Assembly (NCBI GenBank): GCA_017458145.1
Contig: JAFTGA010000006.1
Location: 1-64,000 of the forward strand
Origin: Bacteroidales bacterium
Lineage (GTDB): Bacteria; Bacteroidota; Bacteroidia; Bacteroidales; UBA932
Length of the DNA stretch: 64,000 nucleotides
Reading direction: 5' to 3'
The first letter of the stretch is position 1, and every line of letters begins with the position of its first letter. The notes below the pieces were generated by a model. That model had not been told where the DNA came from and searched no databases. It worked only from the letters and a program-made list of their open reading frames with translations. A program made the position numbers and the translations under genes. Positions 52,070-61,123 of the stretch are shown piece by piece.

Positions 52070-52543
52070 ATGCGTCTGACCCTGCTCACAGTCGGCAAGA
52101 CGGACATCCCGTGGGTGCGGGAGGGACTGGAGATGTACATCTCCCGTCTGGGGCACTACGTCCCGTTCTCCCTCCGGGAAATCCCGGAACTGAAAGGGGT
52201 GTCGGCCCTGAGCCGGGACCAGATCAAGAAAAAGGAAGGGGAACTGATTCTGGACCAGGTCAGGCCCTCCGACGAGGTGATCCTGCTGGACGAACACGGG
52301 CGGGAATACCGCTCGGTGGAGTTCGCAGCGTGGCTGGAGCGCCGCCTGGCCGCCTCCGGGCGCGACCTGGTGTTCGTGATCGGCGGGGCGTACGGATTCA
52401 GCGAAGCCGTCTATGCGCGCGCCGACGGCAAGCTCTCCCTTTCGAAAATGACCTGGTCCCACCAGCTGGTGAGAACGATTTTTGCAGAGCAGCTCTACCG
52501 GGCTTTCACCATCCTGCGCGGCGAGCCCTATCACCACGAATGA
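52070..52543 (+). CDS. rlmH: 23S rRNA pseudouridine1915 N3-methyltransferase
   Basis: This 157-aa SPOUT-fold methyltransferase modifies pseudouridine 1915 in helix 69 of 23S rRNA. Family features are the start RLTLLTVGKTDIPWVREGLE, the SAM-binding loop LVFVIGGAYGFSEAVYARAD, and the C-terminal LSLSKMTWSHQLVRTIFAEQ with LYRAFTILRGEPYHHE. The stop overlaps the ATG of the large histidine kinase (ATGA), so the two are co-translated. Confidence 0.96.
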   Translation: MRLTLLTVGKTDIPWVREGLEMYISRLGHYVPFSLREIPELKGVSALSRDQIKKKEGELILDQVRPSDEVILLDEHGREYRSVEFAAWLERRLAASGRDLVFVIGGAYGFSEAVYARADGKLSLSKMTWSHQLVRTIFAEQLYRAFTILRGEPYHHE

Positions 52544-55500
52544 AACAGGCGGGGCGTCATATCAAGGAGTGGCTGGCGGCGGCGATGCTGATCGCCGGCG
52601 CCGTGCTGTTCATCTCCTCGCTGCGCGGGACGCACTCGCCGGGCGACATCTCCGTCACGGCCCGGCGCGTGGAGAGGCTGCTGGAGCGGCGGGCGTCGAA
52701 GCTGGATGCCTACATCGCCCGGGCGCTGGAGCAGGACCCTGCGCAGTGGATGTCCCTGGAGGGGCTCCCGCAGGATTTCGTGGTGTACCGCTACTGCAGC
52801 GACACGCTCCAGTCCTGGTGCCACGTATTCCCGGTCAGCAACGACAATATCCGGGAGCGGGTGTACGTCCCGTATCTCGTCGCGCCCCGGATGGGCGGCG
52901 TCTCGCCGCTCTCGCAGGTGACGGACAGCCTGGGGTTCTATAATTTCGGCCCGCGCTGGTACCTGGCCAAATCGGCCGCCCGCGGCGATGTCCAGGTGAT
53001 TGCGGGCATCGCCCTGACGGACCAGACGCCGATGCGGCGGGGCGGACGGTCCAACCGCACGCTCCGGCTCCCTGCCAAATATGCCGTCCGTCCGCTCTCG
53101 ACCAGCGGCGGCGTGGCCGTGGCCGTGCAGGGACGGCCGCAGTTCAAGATTCTGCTGGAATCGTTCTCGGCCACCGGCCGTGACGCCTCCCCGATGCTCT
53201 GGCTGGCGCTGGCGCTGATCCTGGGCGCCTCGCTGGTCTTCTTGTCCGCCGAGCGTTCGCTCCGGCGCGGGAACCTGGTGGCGTGGGGGATCCTGACGCT
53301 GATGGCCGGACTGTACTTCTGGGGGATGTTCTCCCGCAACCGGCCCATGATCTTCTCCCCGATGCTGTACGCCGGCGGCGAGGTCCTGTACTCGCTGGGC
53401 GCCGTGATCCTGATCAACCTGACGATCCTGCTGCATGCGCTCTGCGCCTATATGGTGCGGGACAGTTTCCGCGCCCGCCTGCAGACGCCCGGCGGCCGGT
53501 CGTTCTCCCTCCTGGCGGGGCTGCTGACCGTGACGGCGATCCTGGTTTACGCGTTCTTCGCCCTGAAGAGCATCATCCTCAATTCCGGCTTTCCGCTGGA
53601 GCTCTACAAACTCTCGCAGCTGTCCATCTTCTGCATTGTCGTCTATGTGTCGTTCATCTCGATGCTGGTCTCCATCCCGCTGGTGCTGCAGCTTCTAGCG
53701 CCGATCTTCGACCACCTGACCGGATGGCACTTCGACGCCTTCTCCGTCACCAGCCGGGTGGTCTATTCCATCCTGGTGGCGGTGGGGCTCGTGGCGATCT
53801 CCACCGTGCTGGGCTTCCGCAAGGAGCAGGACCGGCTGGGGCTGCTCGCCAACCGCCTGGCATTCGACCGCGACATCTCGCTGGAGGTCCGCCTGCGCCG
53901 GCTGGAGCCGCAGATAGCGGACGACATGGTCCTGTCGGCCCTGTCGCATTTCGAAGGGGCGGAACAGGCCATCCAGAGCCGTGTGGCTGAATACTATTTC
54001 TCGGGCAGCGACCGGGAGTACGTGGTCACGGCCCGGGTGTTCAACGAATACAACAATACGCGGCAGTCCGCCGCCGAGTTCAACGCCATCCTGCAGGACG
54101 GCACGCCGATTTCGGACAATTCCCGCTTCCTGTATGCCCGGCGGGAGAACGGCCGCCCCTACTACGCGGGTGTCTTCTTCTACCTCTCCGACGAGGGGAA
54201 ACTGTCGCGGGTGCTGGTGCGCCTGGAGCCCCGCGAGACCCGCGGCGGCCGGGGCTATGCCAGTATCTTCGGAATCGCGCCGCCGGGCCAGGTGACCCTG
54301 CCGTCCGGCTATTCCTTCGCCCGCTATTCCGGCCGGGACCTGAAGACCTACCGGGGGCATTATCCGTATCCCACGCAGGTGGACGATCGGCTCTATGTCC
54401 AGCTGTACGGCTCCCGGACGGGGCATTTCCAGCAGGACGGGTTCACGCATTTCCTGTATACGGTCGGGGACGGCGAGGCCGTGGTCATTTCCCGCGCCAG
54501 CGTGGGGGTCCTGGCGTACATCGTGGCCGGCATCCTCGTGGCCCTGCTGTCCTTCCTGCTGCTGACGATCGTCGTGCTGCGCCAGAGCAAGGCGCCGGTC
54601 TTCCAGCAGAACTACTACCGTTCGCGCATCTCCTGGGTGCTGCTCTCCTCCTTGCTGCTGACCCTGCTGGCGATGGCGCTGGTGAGCGTGCTCTTCGTCT
54701 ATTCGCGCAACGACAGCAACCGCCGGACGGTGATGTCGGACAAGATCGGCTCCATCGTCTCGATGATGGAGGCGGGCCTGCGGGAAGCGCGGACGCCGGA
54801 CGGACTGGACTGGCCGGCCGTGCACGGCGTGATGGAGCGGGTGGGCAGCGAGAACGCCTCGGATATCACGCTCTACACGCCGGACGGGCGCCTGCTGATG
54901 ACCACGACGCCGCAGGTCTTCGACCAGATGATGGTGGCGGGACGGATCAATGCGGACGCTTTCTACAACATCTCCTATGGCCATCGGCGCCATTACATCC
55001 AGCAGGAACGACTCGGGCGGCAGAAATTCTACAGCATGTACGCCCCGCTGCTGAACGATGACGGGACGATGGTCGCGATCCTCTGCTCGCCCTACAACGA
55101 GGAGACCTACGACTTCGAGGAGGACGCGGTGACGCACTCGCTGACGATCATCTCGCTGTTCCTGCTCTTCCTGCTGATGGCGCTGTTCATGGTGAGCCGC
55201 ATCGTGGACCGGATGTTCAAGCCGCTCAGCGAGATGAGCCACAAGATGGACAGCGCGGACCTCGGCTCGCTGGAGTATATCGACTACGACCGCGACGACG
55301 AGGTGTCCGCCATCGTGCAGGCCTACAACCGGATGGTCACGGAGTTGTCCGAAAGCTCCCGCAAACTGGCCCAGGCCGAGCGCGACAAGGCTTGGAGCGG
55401 AATGGCGCGCCAGGTGGCCCACGAGATCAAGAATCCGCTCACGCCGATGAAGCTCCAGCTCCAGCGCGTGATCCGGCTCAAGCAGAAGGGCGACCCGGCC

Positions 55501-56058
55501 TGGCAGGCGCGCTTTGACGAGGCGAGCCAGGTGATTCTGGACCATATCGACATCCTCACCGATACGGCCAACGAATTCTCGACCTTCGCCAAGCTCTACA
55601 CCGAAGAGCCGACCCGGATCTTCCTCGACAAGCTCCTGCAGGAGGAGATCTTGATGTTTGACAACCGGGACAACATCACCTTCGACTACCGGGGCCTGGA
55701 CGGCGTGGAAGTGACGGGACCCAAGCCGCAGCTCACGCGCGTGTTCGTCAACCTGCTGGGCAACGCCGTACAGGCCATCGGCGAGGCGCCGGACGGCCGC
55801 ATCGTCGTGTCGTTGCGCAAGAGCACGGAAGACGGTTTCTGGGACATCGTCGTGGAGGACAACGGGCCCGGCGTGGCCGAGGAGAACATCGAACGCCTGT
55901 TCACCCCGAACTTCACCACCAAGAACGGCGGCTCCGGCCTCGGGCTCGCCATCAGCCGCAGCATCCTCGAGCGCTGCGGCGCCTCCATCGCCTACAGCCG
56001 CTCCTTCACCCTCGGCGGCGCCTGTTTCACGGTCCGCTATCCCGAAGAACAAAAATAA
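52540..56058 (+). CDS. Large NtrY-like membrane sensor histidine kinase
   Basis: This is a 1172-aa membrane kinase with about ten hydrophobic helices. One lies at residues 12-30, a cluster spans about 210-440, and pairs near 665-715 and 865-890 flank a second extracytoplasmic region. The last pair leads into a HAMP domain (RIVDRMFKPLSEMSHKMDSA). The phospho-acceptor is His961 in GMARQVAHEIKNPLTPMKLQ, the NtrY-type H-box. The ATP domain has LLGNAVQAIGEAPDG and VEDNGPGVAEENIERLF and ends GGSGLGLAISRSILERCG. It shares an operon with rlmH but not with a response regulator. The ATG is set by the 4-base overlap with rlmH. Confidence 0.9.
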   Translation: MKQAGRHIKEWLAAAMLIAGAVLFISSLRGTHSPGDISVTARRVERLLERRASKLDAYIARALEQDPAQWMSLEGLPQDFVVYRYCSDTLQSWCHVFPVSNDNIRERVYVPYLVAPRMGGVSPLSQVTDSLGFYNFGPRWYLAKSAARGDVQVIAGIALTDQTPMRRGGRSNRTLRLPAKYAVRPLSTSGGVAVAVQGRPQFKILLESFSATGRDASPMLWLALALILGASLVFLSAERSLRRGNLVAWGILTLMAGLYFWGMFSRNRPMIFSPMLYAGGEVLYSLGAVILINLTILLHALCAYMVRDSFRARLQTPGGRSFSLLAGLLTVTAILVYAFFALKSIILNSGFPLELYKLSQLSIFCIVVYVSFISMLVSIPLVLQLLAPIFDHLTGWHFDAFSVTSRVVYSILVAVGLVAISTVLGFRKEQDRLGLLANRLAFDRDISLEVRLRRLEPQIADDMVLSALSHFEGAEQAIQSRVAEYYFSGSDREYVVTARVFNEYNNTRQSAAEFNAILQDGTPISDNSRFLYARRENGRPYYAGVFFYLSDEGKLSRVLVRLEPRETRGGRGYASIFGIAPPGQVTLPSGYSFARYSGRDLKTYRGHYPYPTQVDDRLYVQLYGSRTGHFQQDGFTHFLYTVGDGEAVVISRASVGVLAYIVAGILVALLSFLLLTIVVLRQSKAPVFQQNYYRSRISWVLLSSLLLTLLAMALVSVLFVYSRNDSNRRTVMSDKIGSIVSMMEAGLREARTPDGLDWPAVHGVMERVGSENASDITLYTPDGRLLMTTTPQVFDQMMVAGRINADAFYNISYGHRRHYIQQERLGRQKFYSMYAPLLNDDGTMVAILCSPYNEETYDFEEDAVTHSLTIISLFLLFLLMALFMVSRIVDRMFKPLSEMSHKMDSADLGSLEYIDYDRDDEVSAIVQAYNRMVTELSESSRKLAQAERDKAWSGMARQVAHEIKNPLTPMKLQLQRVIRLKQKGDPAWQARFDEASQVILDHIDILTDTANEFSTFAKLYTEEPTRIFLDKLLQEEILMFDNRDNITFDYRGLDGVEVTGPKPQLTRVFVNLLGNAVQAIGEAPDGRIVVSLRKSTEDGFWDIVVEDNGPGVAEENIERLFTPNFTTKNGGSGLGLAISRSILERCGASIAYSRSFTLGGACFTVRYPEEQK

Positions 56059-56084
56059 GCGCCCGGGCTTCCGGACGCTTGTTT
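56057..56084. terminator. Terminator between the histidine kinase and kdgF genes
   Basis: AAGCG and CCGG (56057-56066) pair with CCGG and CGCTT (56071-56080) around GCTT, with one C-A mismatch. GTTTC follows on the plus strand; on the minus strand the stem is followed by ATTTTT. It probably works best for the minus-strand kdgF transcript. Confidence 0.7.
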
Positions 56085-56100
56085 CAGCCTGGCGGGATGC

Positions 56101-56556
56101 TTATTCCAGGAAGGTCTCGCGCATCGGGTTGAAGCAGTCGATCAGGACGCCGTCCTCGATGCAGACGCATCCGTGCTCGATGTTCGGCTGCTTGTAAAGC
56201 GCATCGCCGGCGCGGACGATCTTGGTCACGCCGCCGACCGTGAACTCGAACGCACCGGAGGCGACATAGGTCACCTGGGTGTGCGGATGACTGTGCATCG
56301 CACCGACCTGGCCCTTCTTGAAAGAGACCTTCACCATCATGATGTTGTCGTTGTAGCCGAGGATCTGGCGCACCACGCCGCCGCCCGCGTCGTGCCAGGG
56401 CGTCTCGGACTCGAAAATGAAATTCTCGCTTTGCTGGGTCATAACTTGTTCGTTTTGTGTCTGTGCGGGCTCCTGTGCGTCCTGATTCTGATTGCCGCAG
56501 CAGGCGCTCAGCAGGAGCAGGGAACCGAGAGAGAAAAAGGTTAATAATTTGTTCAT
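56101..56556 (-). CDS. kdgF: KdgF-like cupin with lipoprotein signal
   Basis: This 151-aa protein opens with MNKLLTFFSLGSLLLLSACC, a lipoprotein signal with Cys19 as lipobox residue. A 20-residue Gln-rich linker follows, then a single cupin domain. The cupin closely follows KdgF, the enzyme that converts unsaturated uronates to linear keto sugars: VRQILGYNDNIMMVKVSF, the metal motif GAMHSHPHTQVTYVASGAFE, and IEHGCVCIEDGVLIDCFNPM with RETFLE. Known KdgF is cytoplasmic, so the signal is unusual. A perfect promoter box 18 bases before this ATG argues that the signal is really part of the protein. The pectate lyase operon is divergent. Confidence 0.85.
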   Translation of the reverse strand: MNKLLTFFSLGSLLLLSACCGNQNQDAQEPAQTQNEQVMTQQSENFIFESETPWHDAGGGVVRQILGYNDNIMMVKVSFKKGQVGAMHSHPHTQVTYVASGAFEFTVGGVTKIVRAGDALYKQPNIEHGCVCIEDGVLIDCFNPMRETFLE

Positions 56557-56574
56557 CCGGGTGTGTATTTTTGT

Positions 56575-56603
56575 CAAAGATAGGGACAATTTTCGTATCT
56601 TTG
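56575..56603. promoter_or_regulatory. Divergent promoters of kdgF and the pectinase operon
   Basis: TATCTTTG occurs on the minus strand (56582-56575, 18 bases before the kdgF ATG) and on the plus strand (56596-56603, 22 bases before the PL10 ATG). They are identical boxes 13 bp apart, well placed for common regulation. Confidence 0.55.
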
Positions 56604-56625
56604 AACAATCACAAGTCAAAAACCG

Positions 56626-58221
56626 ATGAAAACCAACCGTTACCTCCTCCTTGCAATTGCACTTCTGCTGCCGCTGTCTCTCTCCGCCAGGCCCAAATCC
56701 CCCGAGGCCCGGGCCATGGAGACGATGAAGACGGCCACGCAGTATATGATGGACGTCGTTTCGTACCGGGGCGGCTTCGTCTGGAATTACCTCCCGGACT
56801 TCTCCCGCCAGTGGGGGGAGATGGAGGCCCGCCGTACGATGGTCTGGACCCAGGATCCGGGGACCCCACAGGTGGGACACCTGCTGCTGGACGCCTACCA
56901 CGCCACGGGCGACGAATACTACTACGATGCCGCGATGAAGGTGGCCCGCGCCCTGATCTGGGGCCAGCAGGACAATGGCGGATGGAACTACTGTTTCGAC
57001 TTCGCCGGCGAGGCCTCGCTGAAGGACTGGTACGCCACCGTGGGCCGGAGCGGCTGGCGCCTGGAAGAATTCCAGCACTACTACGGCAATGCCACCTTCG
57101 ACGACTCCTGCACCTCGCAGTGCGCCAAATTCCTGCTCCGCATCTATGTGGAGAAATACGACCCTTCGCTGCGGACCGCGCTGGACAAGGCCATCGGCTT
57201 CGTGCTCGGCAGCCAGTACCCGGGCGGCGGCTGGCCCCAGCGCTGGCCGCTGATGCACGACCACCCCTTCCAGGGCCGGGCGGACTACAGTTCGTTCATC
57301 ACGCTCAACGACGACGTGATCCCCGAGTGCATCGACTTCCTGGTGCAGTGCTACCAGACCCTCGGCCTGCCCGGCCTCAAGGAGCCGATCTACCGGGCGA
57401 TGTATCTCTGCGTCGTGCTCCAGCAGGGAGCGCCTTACGCCGGATGGGCGGACCAGTACACGCCGGACGACCTCAAGCCGGCCCATGCCCGTTCCTATGA
57501 GCCGCGTTCGGTCAATACCGGCACCACCGTGGCAATGATCCGCCAGATGATGGAGTACTACCGCCTGACGGGCGATACCCGCTTCCTGTCCGGGATCCCG
57601 GCGGCCCTCGATTTCCTGGAGTCGCTGAAACTCCCCGCCTCGGAAGAAGCCCGCTGGGGCCGTCCGGGCACCGATCCGGATGCCATCCTCGTGCCCCGCT
57701 TCATCGACCCGGACACGGGAAAGCCGCTCTATGTGCACCGGGTGGGCTCCAACGGGTACAACGGCCATTATTTTACCGACGGGGACATCACCGGCACCAT
57801 CGGGCACTACAGCTCCGCCACCCGCGTGAACGTACAGGCGCTCCGCCGGCAGTACGAAGAGCTGAAGGCCCGGCCCGTGGCGGAAGTGGTCAAGGGTTCG
57901 CCCCTGCTGGAGAAGGCGCTGGTCCCGCTCCCGAAGTATTATGCGACGATCCGCGGACGCGCCGAGGAGCCGGAGGAGATCATGGCCGCGCTCCGGCCGG
58001 AGGGTTGCTGGCTGAGCCCGCTCGGCAGCACTTCGAACCCCTACAAGAGCGGTGCTCCGACCACGCCGAGCGACGAGACGAAGTACGCCTCAACGAATGT
58101 GGGGGACGAGTACGACACCTCGCCCTACCGCTGTACGGACGGCACGATGTGTATTTCGACGCGGGACTACATCAACAAGATGGCGACCTTGATCCGTTTC
58201 ATTGATAAAAACGCTGAATGA
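56626..58221 (+). CDS. Pectate lyase, PL10 family
   Basis: This 531-aa secreted enzyme has signal peptide MKTNRYLLLAIALLLPLSLS. It has the helical-barrel layout of PL10 (pectic acid lyase). Family segments include QDNGGWNYCFDFAGEASLKD, the catalytic-region ATFDDSCTSQCAKFLLR, GSQYPGGGWPQRWPLMHDHP, and the late THRVGSNGY-like YVHRVGSNGYNGHYFTDGD. It would cleave polygalacturonate by beta-elimination using calcium. A later C-terminal region contains the SPLGSTSNPYKSG and YDTSPYRCTDGTM segments. It overlaps the trimodular enzyme gene by 4 bases (ATGA), showing a pectinase operon. Confidence 0.86.
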   Translation: MKTNRYLLLAIALLLPLSLSARPKSPEARAMETMKTATQYMMDVVSYRGGFVWNYLPDFSRQWGEMEARRTMVWTQDPGTPQVGHLLLDAYHATGDEYYYDAAMKVARALIWGQQDNGGWNYCFDFAGEASLKDWYATVGRSGWRLEEFQHYYGNATFDDSCTSQCAKFLLRIYVEKYDPSLRTALDKAIGFVLGSQYPGGGWPQRWPLMHDHPFQGRADYSSFITLNDDVIPECIDFLVQCYQTLGLPGLKEPIYRAMYLCVVLQQGAPYAGWADQYTPDDLKPAHARSYEPRSVNTGTTVAMIRQMMEYYRLTGDTRFLSGIPAALDFLESLKLPASEEARWGRPGTDPDAILVPRFIDPDTGKPLYVHRVGSNGYNGHYFTDGDITGTIGHYSSATRVNVQALRRQYEELKARPVAEVVKGSPLLEKALVPLPKYYATIRGRAEEPEEIMAALRPEGCWLSPLGSTSNPYKSGAPTTPSDETKYASTNVGDEYDTSPYRCTDGTMCISTRDYINKMATLIRFIDKNAE

Positions 58222-61106
58222 TGATTCGTTTGTTTCTTGCTTTGATTCTGGTGATCTCCCCGGCAGCGACGGAGTCTTCCAGACGGGCGGCCGGAAATTA
58301 TTTTTCGGACAGGTTTGCCGAAAAACCAATTTCCGCTCCGCTTTCCGTCGCTGCCTCTTCTTCCGCCGGGACAAATAAAACTGCGGTGTCTTCCATTGAC
58401 GGGCCATTCGGATGGGCGACGGCGTTTTCTCTGACGCAGGGCGGCGGGTATGCGCTGACGGGCGGCGATCCTGCCCGTACGATCGTGCTGCAGAGCAACG
58501 GCTTCGATATGCGCGAAGACATCATCAAGGCCGTCAAGGACTATGACGTGATCGTTTTCGACGGCTCGCGCGGCGATTTCATCGTATCGGCATTCATGCA
58601 GTTCCGGGGCCTGCGCGGCAAGACGCTGCTGGGCATCAACGGCGCCCGGATCCGTACGCAGTTCGAGGTCACGCCCGAGCTGCGCAAGCTCCTGGACGAC
58701 ACGGGCGTGAAGGCGATGTCCGACCAGGGCGGCGGGGGAGCGCTGAGCAACGGCGTGCGTGTGGGTGAGGAGCGCGAACAGCACACGCGCCAGGCCATCA
58801 TCGACCTCACCGGCGATGCGAAGGAGGTCTATCGCAACGCCGGCCTGTTCGGCCTCAGCGCCTGCGAGAACATCATCCTCCGCAACCTGGCGCTCGTCGG
58901 GCCCGGCCCCATCGACGTGGGCGGGGCGGACCTGCTGACCATTTCCAATGGCTCCCGGCACATCTGGGTGGACCATGTCAGCTTCACGGACGGGATGGAT
59001 GGCAACTTCGACATCAACTCCCGCTCGGACTTCATCACCGTGAGCTGGTGCACCTTCCAATACACGGACAAGGCCTATGACCACAAGGCGAGCAACCTGA
59101 TCGGCAGCAGCGAGCGGCCCGACCAGGGGGTGGACAACCTCAACATCACCTTTGCCTTCAACATCTGGGGTGCGGGCTGCGAGGTCCGGATGCCCGTGGT
59201 GCGTTTCGGCAAGGTCCACCTGCTCAACAACCTCTATGACTGCGCGGGCAACTACGCGCCCGCCATCAACGCCCGGATCGATTCCGAGGTGCTGATCGAG
59301 GGCAATTATTTCGAGAAAGGGGTGAAGAACATCTTCGAAGGGGTGGACGACGCGCTGGCGTGGCAGTTCCGGGGCAATGTCTTCCGGGAGAAATTCCGCC
59401 CGCAGGACCGCGGCACGGTGGAAGTACCCTATGCCTACACGGCGTTGCCTGCCGCCAGGGTCCCGGCCCTGCTGCGCAAACAGGCCGGCCCCACGCTGGA
59501 CTTGCAGGCCCCGGAGCAGACCTTCGATTTCACCATCCACCTGATGGGCGACAGCACGATGGCCGACAAGGACATCAGCGGCCTGAATCCCGAACGGGGC
59601 TGGGGAATGGTCTTCGAGAACTTCCTGGACAGCCGCGTGCGCGTGATCAACTACGCCAAGAACGGCCGGAGCTGCAAGACCGCCATCGCCGAAGGCATCT
59701 GGGACCGCGTCCAGGCCAACATCCGCCCGGGCGACTACCTCTTCATTGAGTTCGGCCACAACGACCAGAAGCCCAAGGGCAAGGGCTATGCGCCTGCCTG
59801 GACGGAGTGGCAGGACTACCTGCGCCTGTTCATCAACACCGCCCGCGAGCTGGGGGCCACGCCGGTGCTGCTCACGCCCGTGGCGCGCCGACATTTCTAC
59901 GATGGCGTCCTCGACGAGACCACGCACGGGGAGTACCCGGCCTCGATGCGCGCCGTTGCGCGCGAGACGGGCACGACGCTCATCGATATGGAGCAGGCCA
60001 CGATCCAGTGGATCAAAGAGGCGGGCGACCTCGCCTCGCGCCCCTATTTCATGTGGATCGAGCCGGGTGTCTGCCCGGCCAAGCCGCAGGGCATCCAGGA
60101 CAACACGCATTCCACGCCGTCCGGCGCCCGCCGCAACTGCGACATCGTCTGCGACTCCATCCGCGTCAAGCTCCCGGAGATTGCCAGGCATCTCGTGCAT
60201 TGGGACGCCGTCGTGGACCAGCAGGGCCGCGGCGATTACCTGACCGTGCAGGCGGCCATTGACGCGGCGCCGGACGCCCTGCACGACGGACAGTACACCA
60301 TCCTCATCAAGCCGGGCGTGTATCGCGAGCGCATCATCATCCCCTGGAACAAGCGACACCTGCTCCTCAAGGGGCTGGACGCCATGAATACGGTGATCGT
60401 CTGCGGCAACGCCGCCCCGCAGCCCTGGCCCGGCTACGCCGCCAGCACCATCGGCACCTCGGGCAGCGCCACGATGTTCGTGCATGCCGAGGACGTGACC
60501 CTGGAGGACCTGACGGTCGAGAACGACGCCGGCCGCGTGGGTCAGGCCGTCGCCCTGTTCACGAACGGCGACCGCTTCACCGCCCGCCGCTGCCGGTTCC
60601 TCGGCAACCAGGATACCCTCTATACCTTCGGGAAGTATGGCGAGGACGGACAGCATATCCGTAACGCCTTCTTCGACTGCTATATCGAGGGCACGACGGA
60701 CTTCATCTTCGGCAGCAGCACGGCCTGGTTCGAGCGCTGCGAGATCCGCTCCAAAGCGGACTCCTATGTCACCGCCGCCTCCACGCTGGAAGGCCAGCCT
60801 TTCGGCTACGTCTTCAAGGATTGCCGCCTGACGGCCGATCCCGGCGTGGAGAAGGTCTATCTGGGACGCCCCTGGCGGCCTTATGCGCAGACCGTTTTCC
60901 TGCACTGCGAACTCGGCGCCCACATCCGCCCGGAGGGCTGGCACAACTGGGGCAGCACCGATAAGGAAAAGACGGCCTACTACGCTGAATACGACTGCTA
61001 CGGCCCTGGCGCCGATACTGCCTCCCGCGTGGGCTGGGCGCATCAGCTTACCCCCGTCGAAGCCGCCCGGTACACCCGGGACCGGGTGATGGAAGGCACA
61101 AACTGA
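58218..61106 (+). CDS. Trimodular pectinase: PL1 pectate lyase, CE12-type SGNH esterase, CE8 pectin methylesterase
   Basis: This is a 962-aa exported protein (signal MMIRLFLALILVISPAATES). Residues about 60-405 are a PL1 beta-helix (TISNGSRHIWVDHVSFTDGM, YDHKASNLIGSSERPDQGVD, and VRMPVVRFG carrying the Arg region). Residues about 440-650 are a CE12-like SGNH esterase (LMGDSTMADKDISG, LFIEFGHNDQKPKG, DNTHSTPSGARRNC holding Ser, Gly, Asn, Asp and His). Residues about 665-955 are CE8 (TVQAAIDAAPD, FLGNQDTLYTFGKYG, TTDFIFGSSTAWFERCEIRS, YLGRPWRPYAQTVFLHCEL). One chain could thus demethylate, deacetylate and cut homogalacturonan. It is co-translated with the PL10 gene. Confidence 0.9.
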   Translation: MMIRLFLALILVISPAATESSRRAAGNYFSDRFAEKPISAPLSVAASSSAGTNKTAVSSIDGPFGWATAFSLTQGGGYALTGGDPARTIVLQSNGFDMREDIIKAVKDYDVIVFDGSRGDFIVSAFMQFRGLRGKTLLGINGARIRTQFEVTPELRKLLDDTGVKAMSDQGGGGALSNGVRVGEEREQHTRQAIIDLTGDAKEVYRNAGLFGLSACENIILRNLALVGPGPIDVGGADLLTISNGSRHIWVDHVSFTDGMDGNFDINSRSDFITVSWCTFQYTDKAYDHKASNLIGSSERPDQGVDNLNITFAFNIWGAGCEVRMPVVRFGKVHLLNNLYDCAGNYAPAINARIDSEVLIEGNYFEKGVKNIFEGVDDALAWQFRGNVFREKFRPQDRGTVEVPYAYTALPAARVPALLRKQAGPTLDLQAPEQTFDFTIHLMGDSTMADKDISGLNPERGWGMVFENFLDSRVRVINYAKNGRSCKTAIAEGIWDRVQANIRPGDYLFIEFGHNDQKPKGKGYAPAWTEWQDYLRLFINTARELGATPVLLTPVARRHFYDGVLDETTHGEYPASMRAVARETGTTLIDMEQATIQWIKEAGDLASRPYFMWIEPGVCPAKPQGIQDNTHSTPSGARRNCDIVCDSIRVKLPEIARHLVHWDAVVDQQGRGDYLTVQAAIDAAPDALHDGQYTILIKPGVYRERIIIPWNKRHLLLKGLDAMNTVIVCGNAAPQPWPGYAASTIGTSGSATMFVHAEDVTLEDLTVENDAGRVGQAVALFTNGDRFTARRCRFLGNQDTLYTFGKYGEDGQHIRNAFFDCYIEGTTDFIFGSSTAWFERCEIRSKADSYVTAASTLEGQPFGYVFKDCRLTADPGVEKVYLGRPWRPYAQTVFLHCELGAHIRPEGWHNWGSTDKEKTAYYAEYDCYGPGADTASRVGWAHQLTPVEAARYTRDRVMEGTN

Positions 61107-61123
61107 TTTCAATCCCGAACGAG

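Noticed and set aside
56557..57807. Longer minus-strand frame extending the KdgF-like protein upstream to 57807
   Set aside because: It would run antisense through the PL10 gene and across the promoter pair; the lipoprotein signal and promoter fix the start at 56556.
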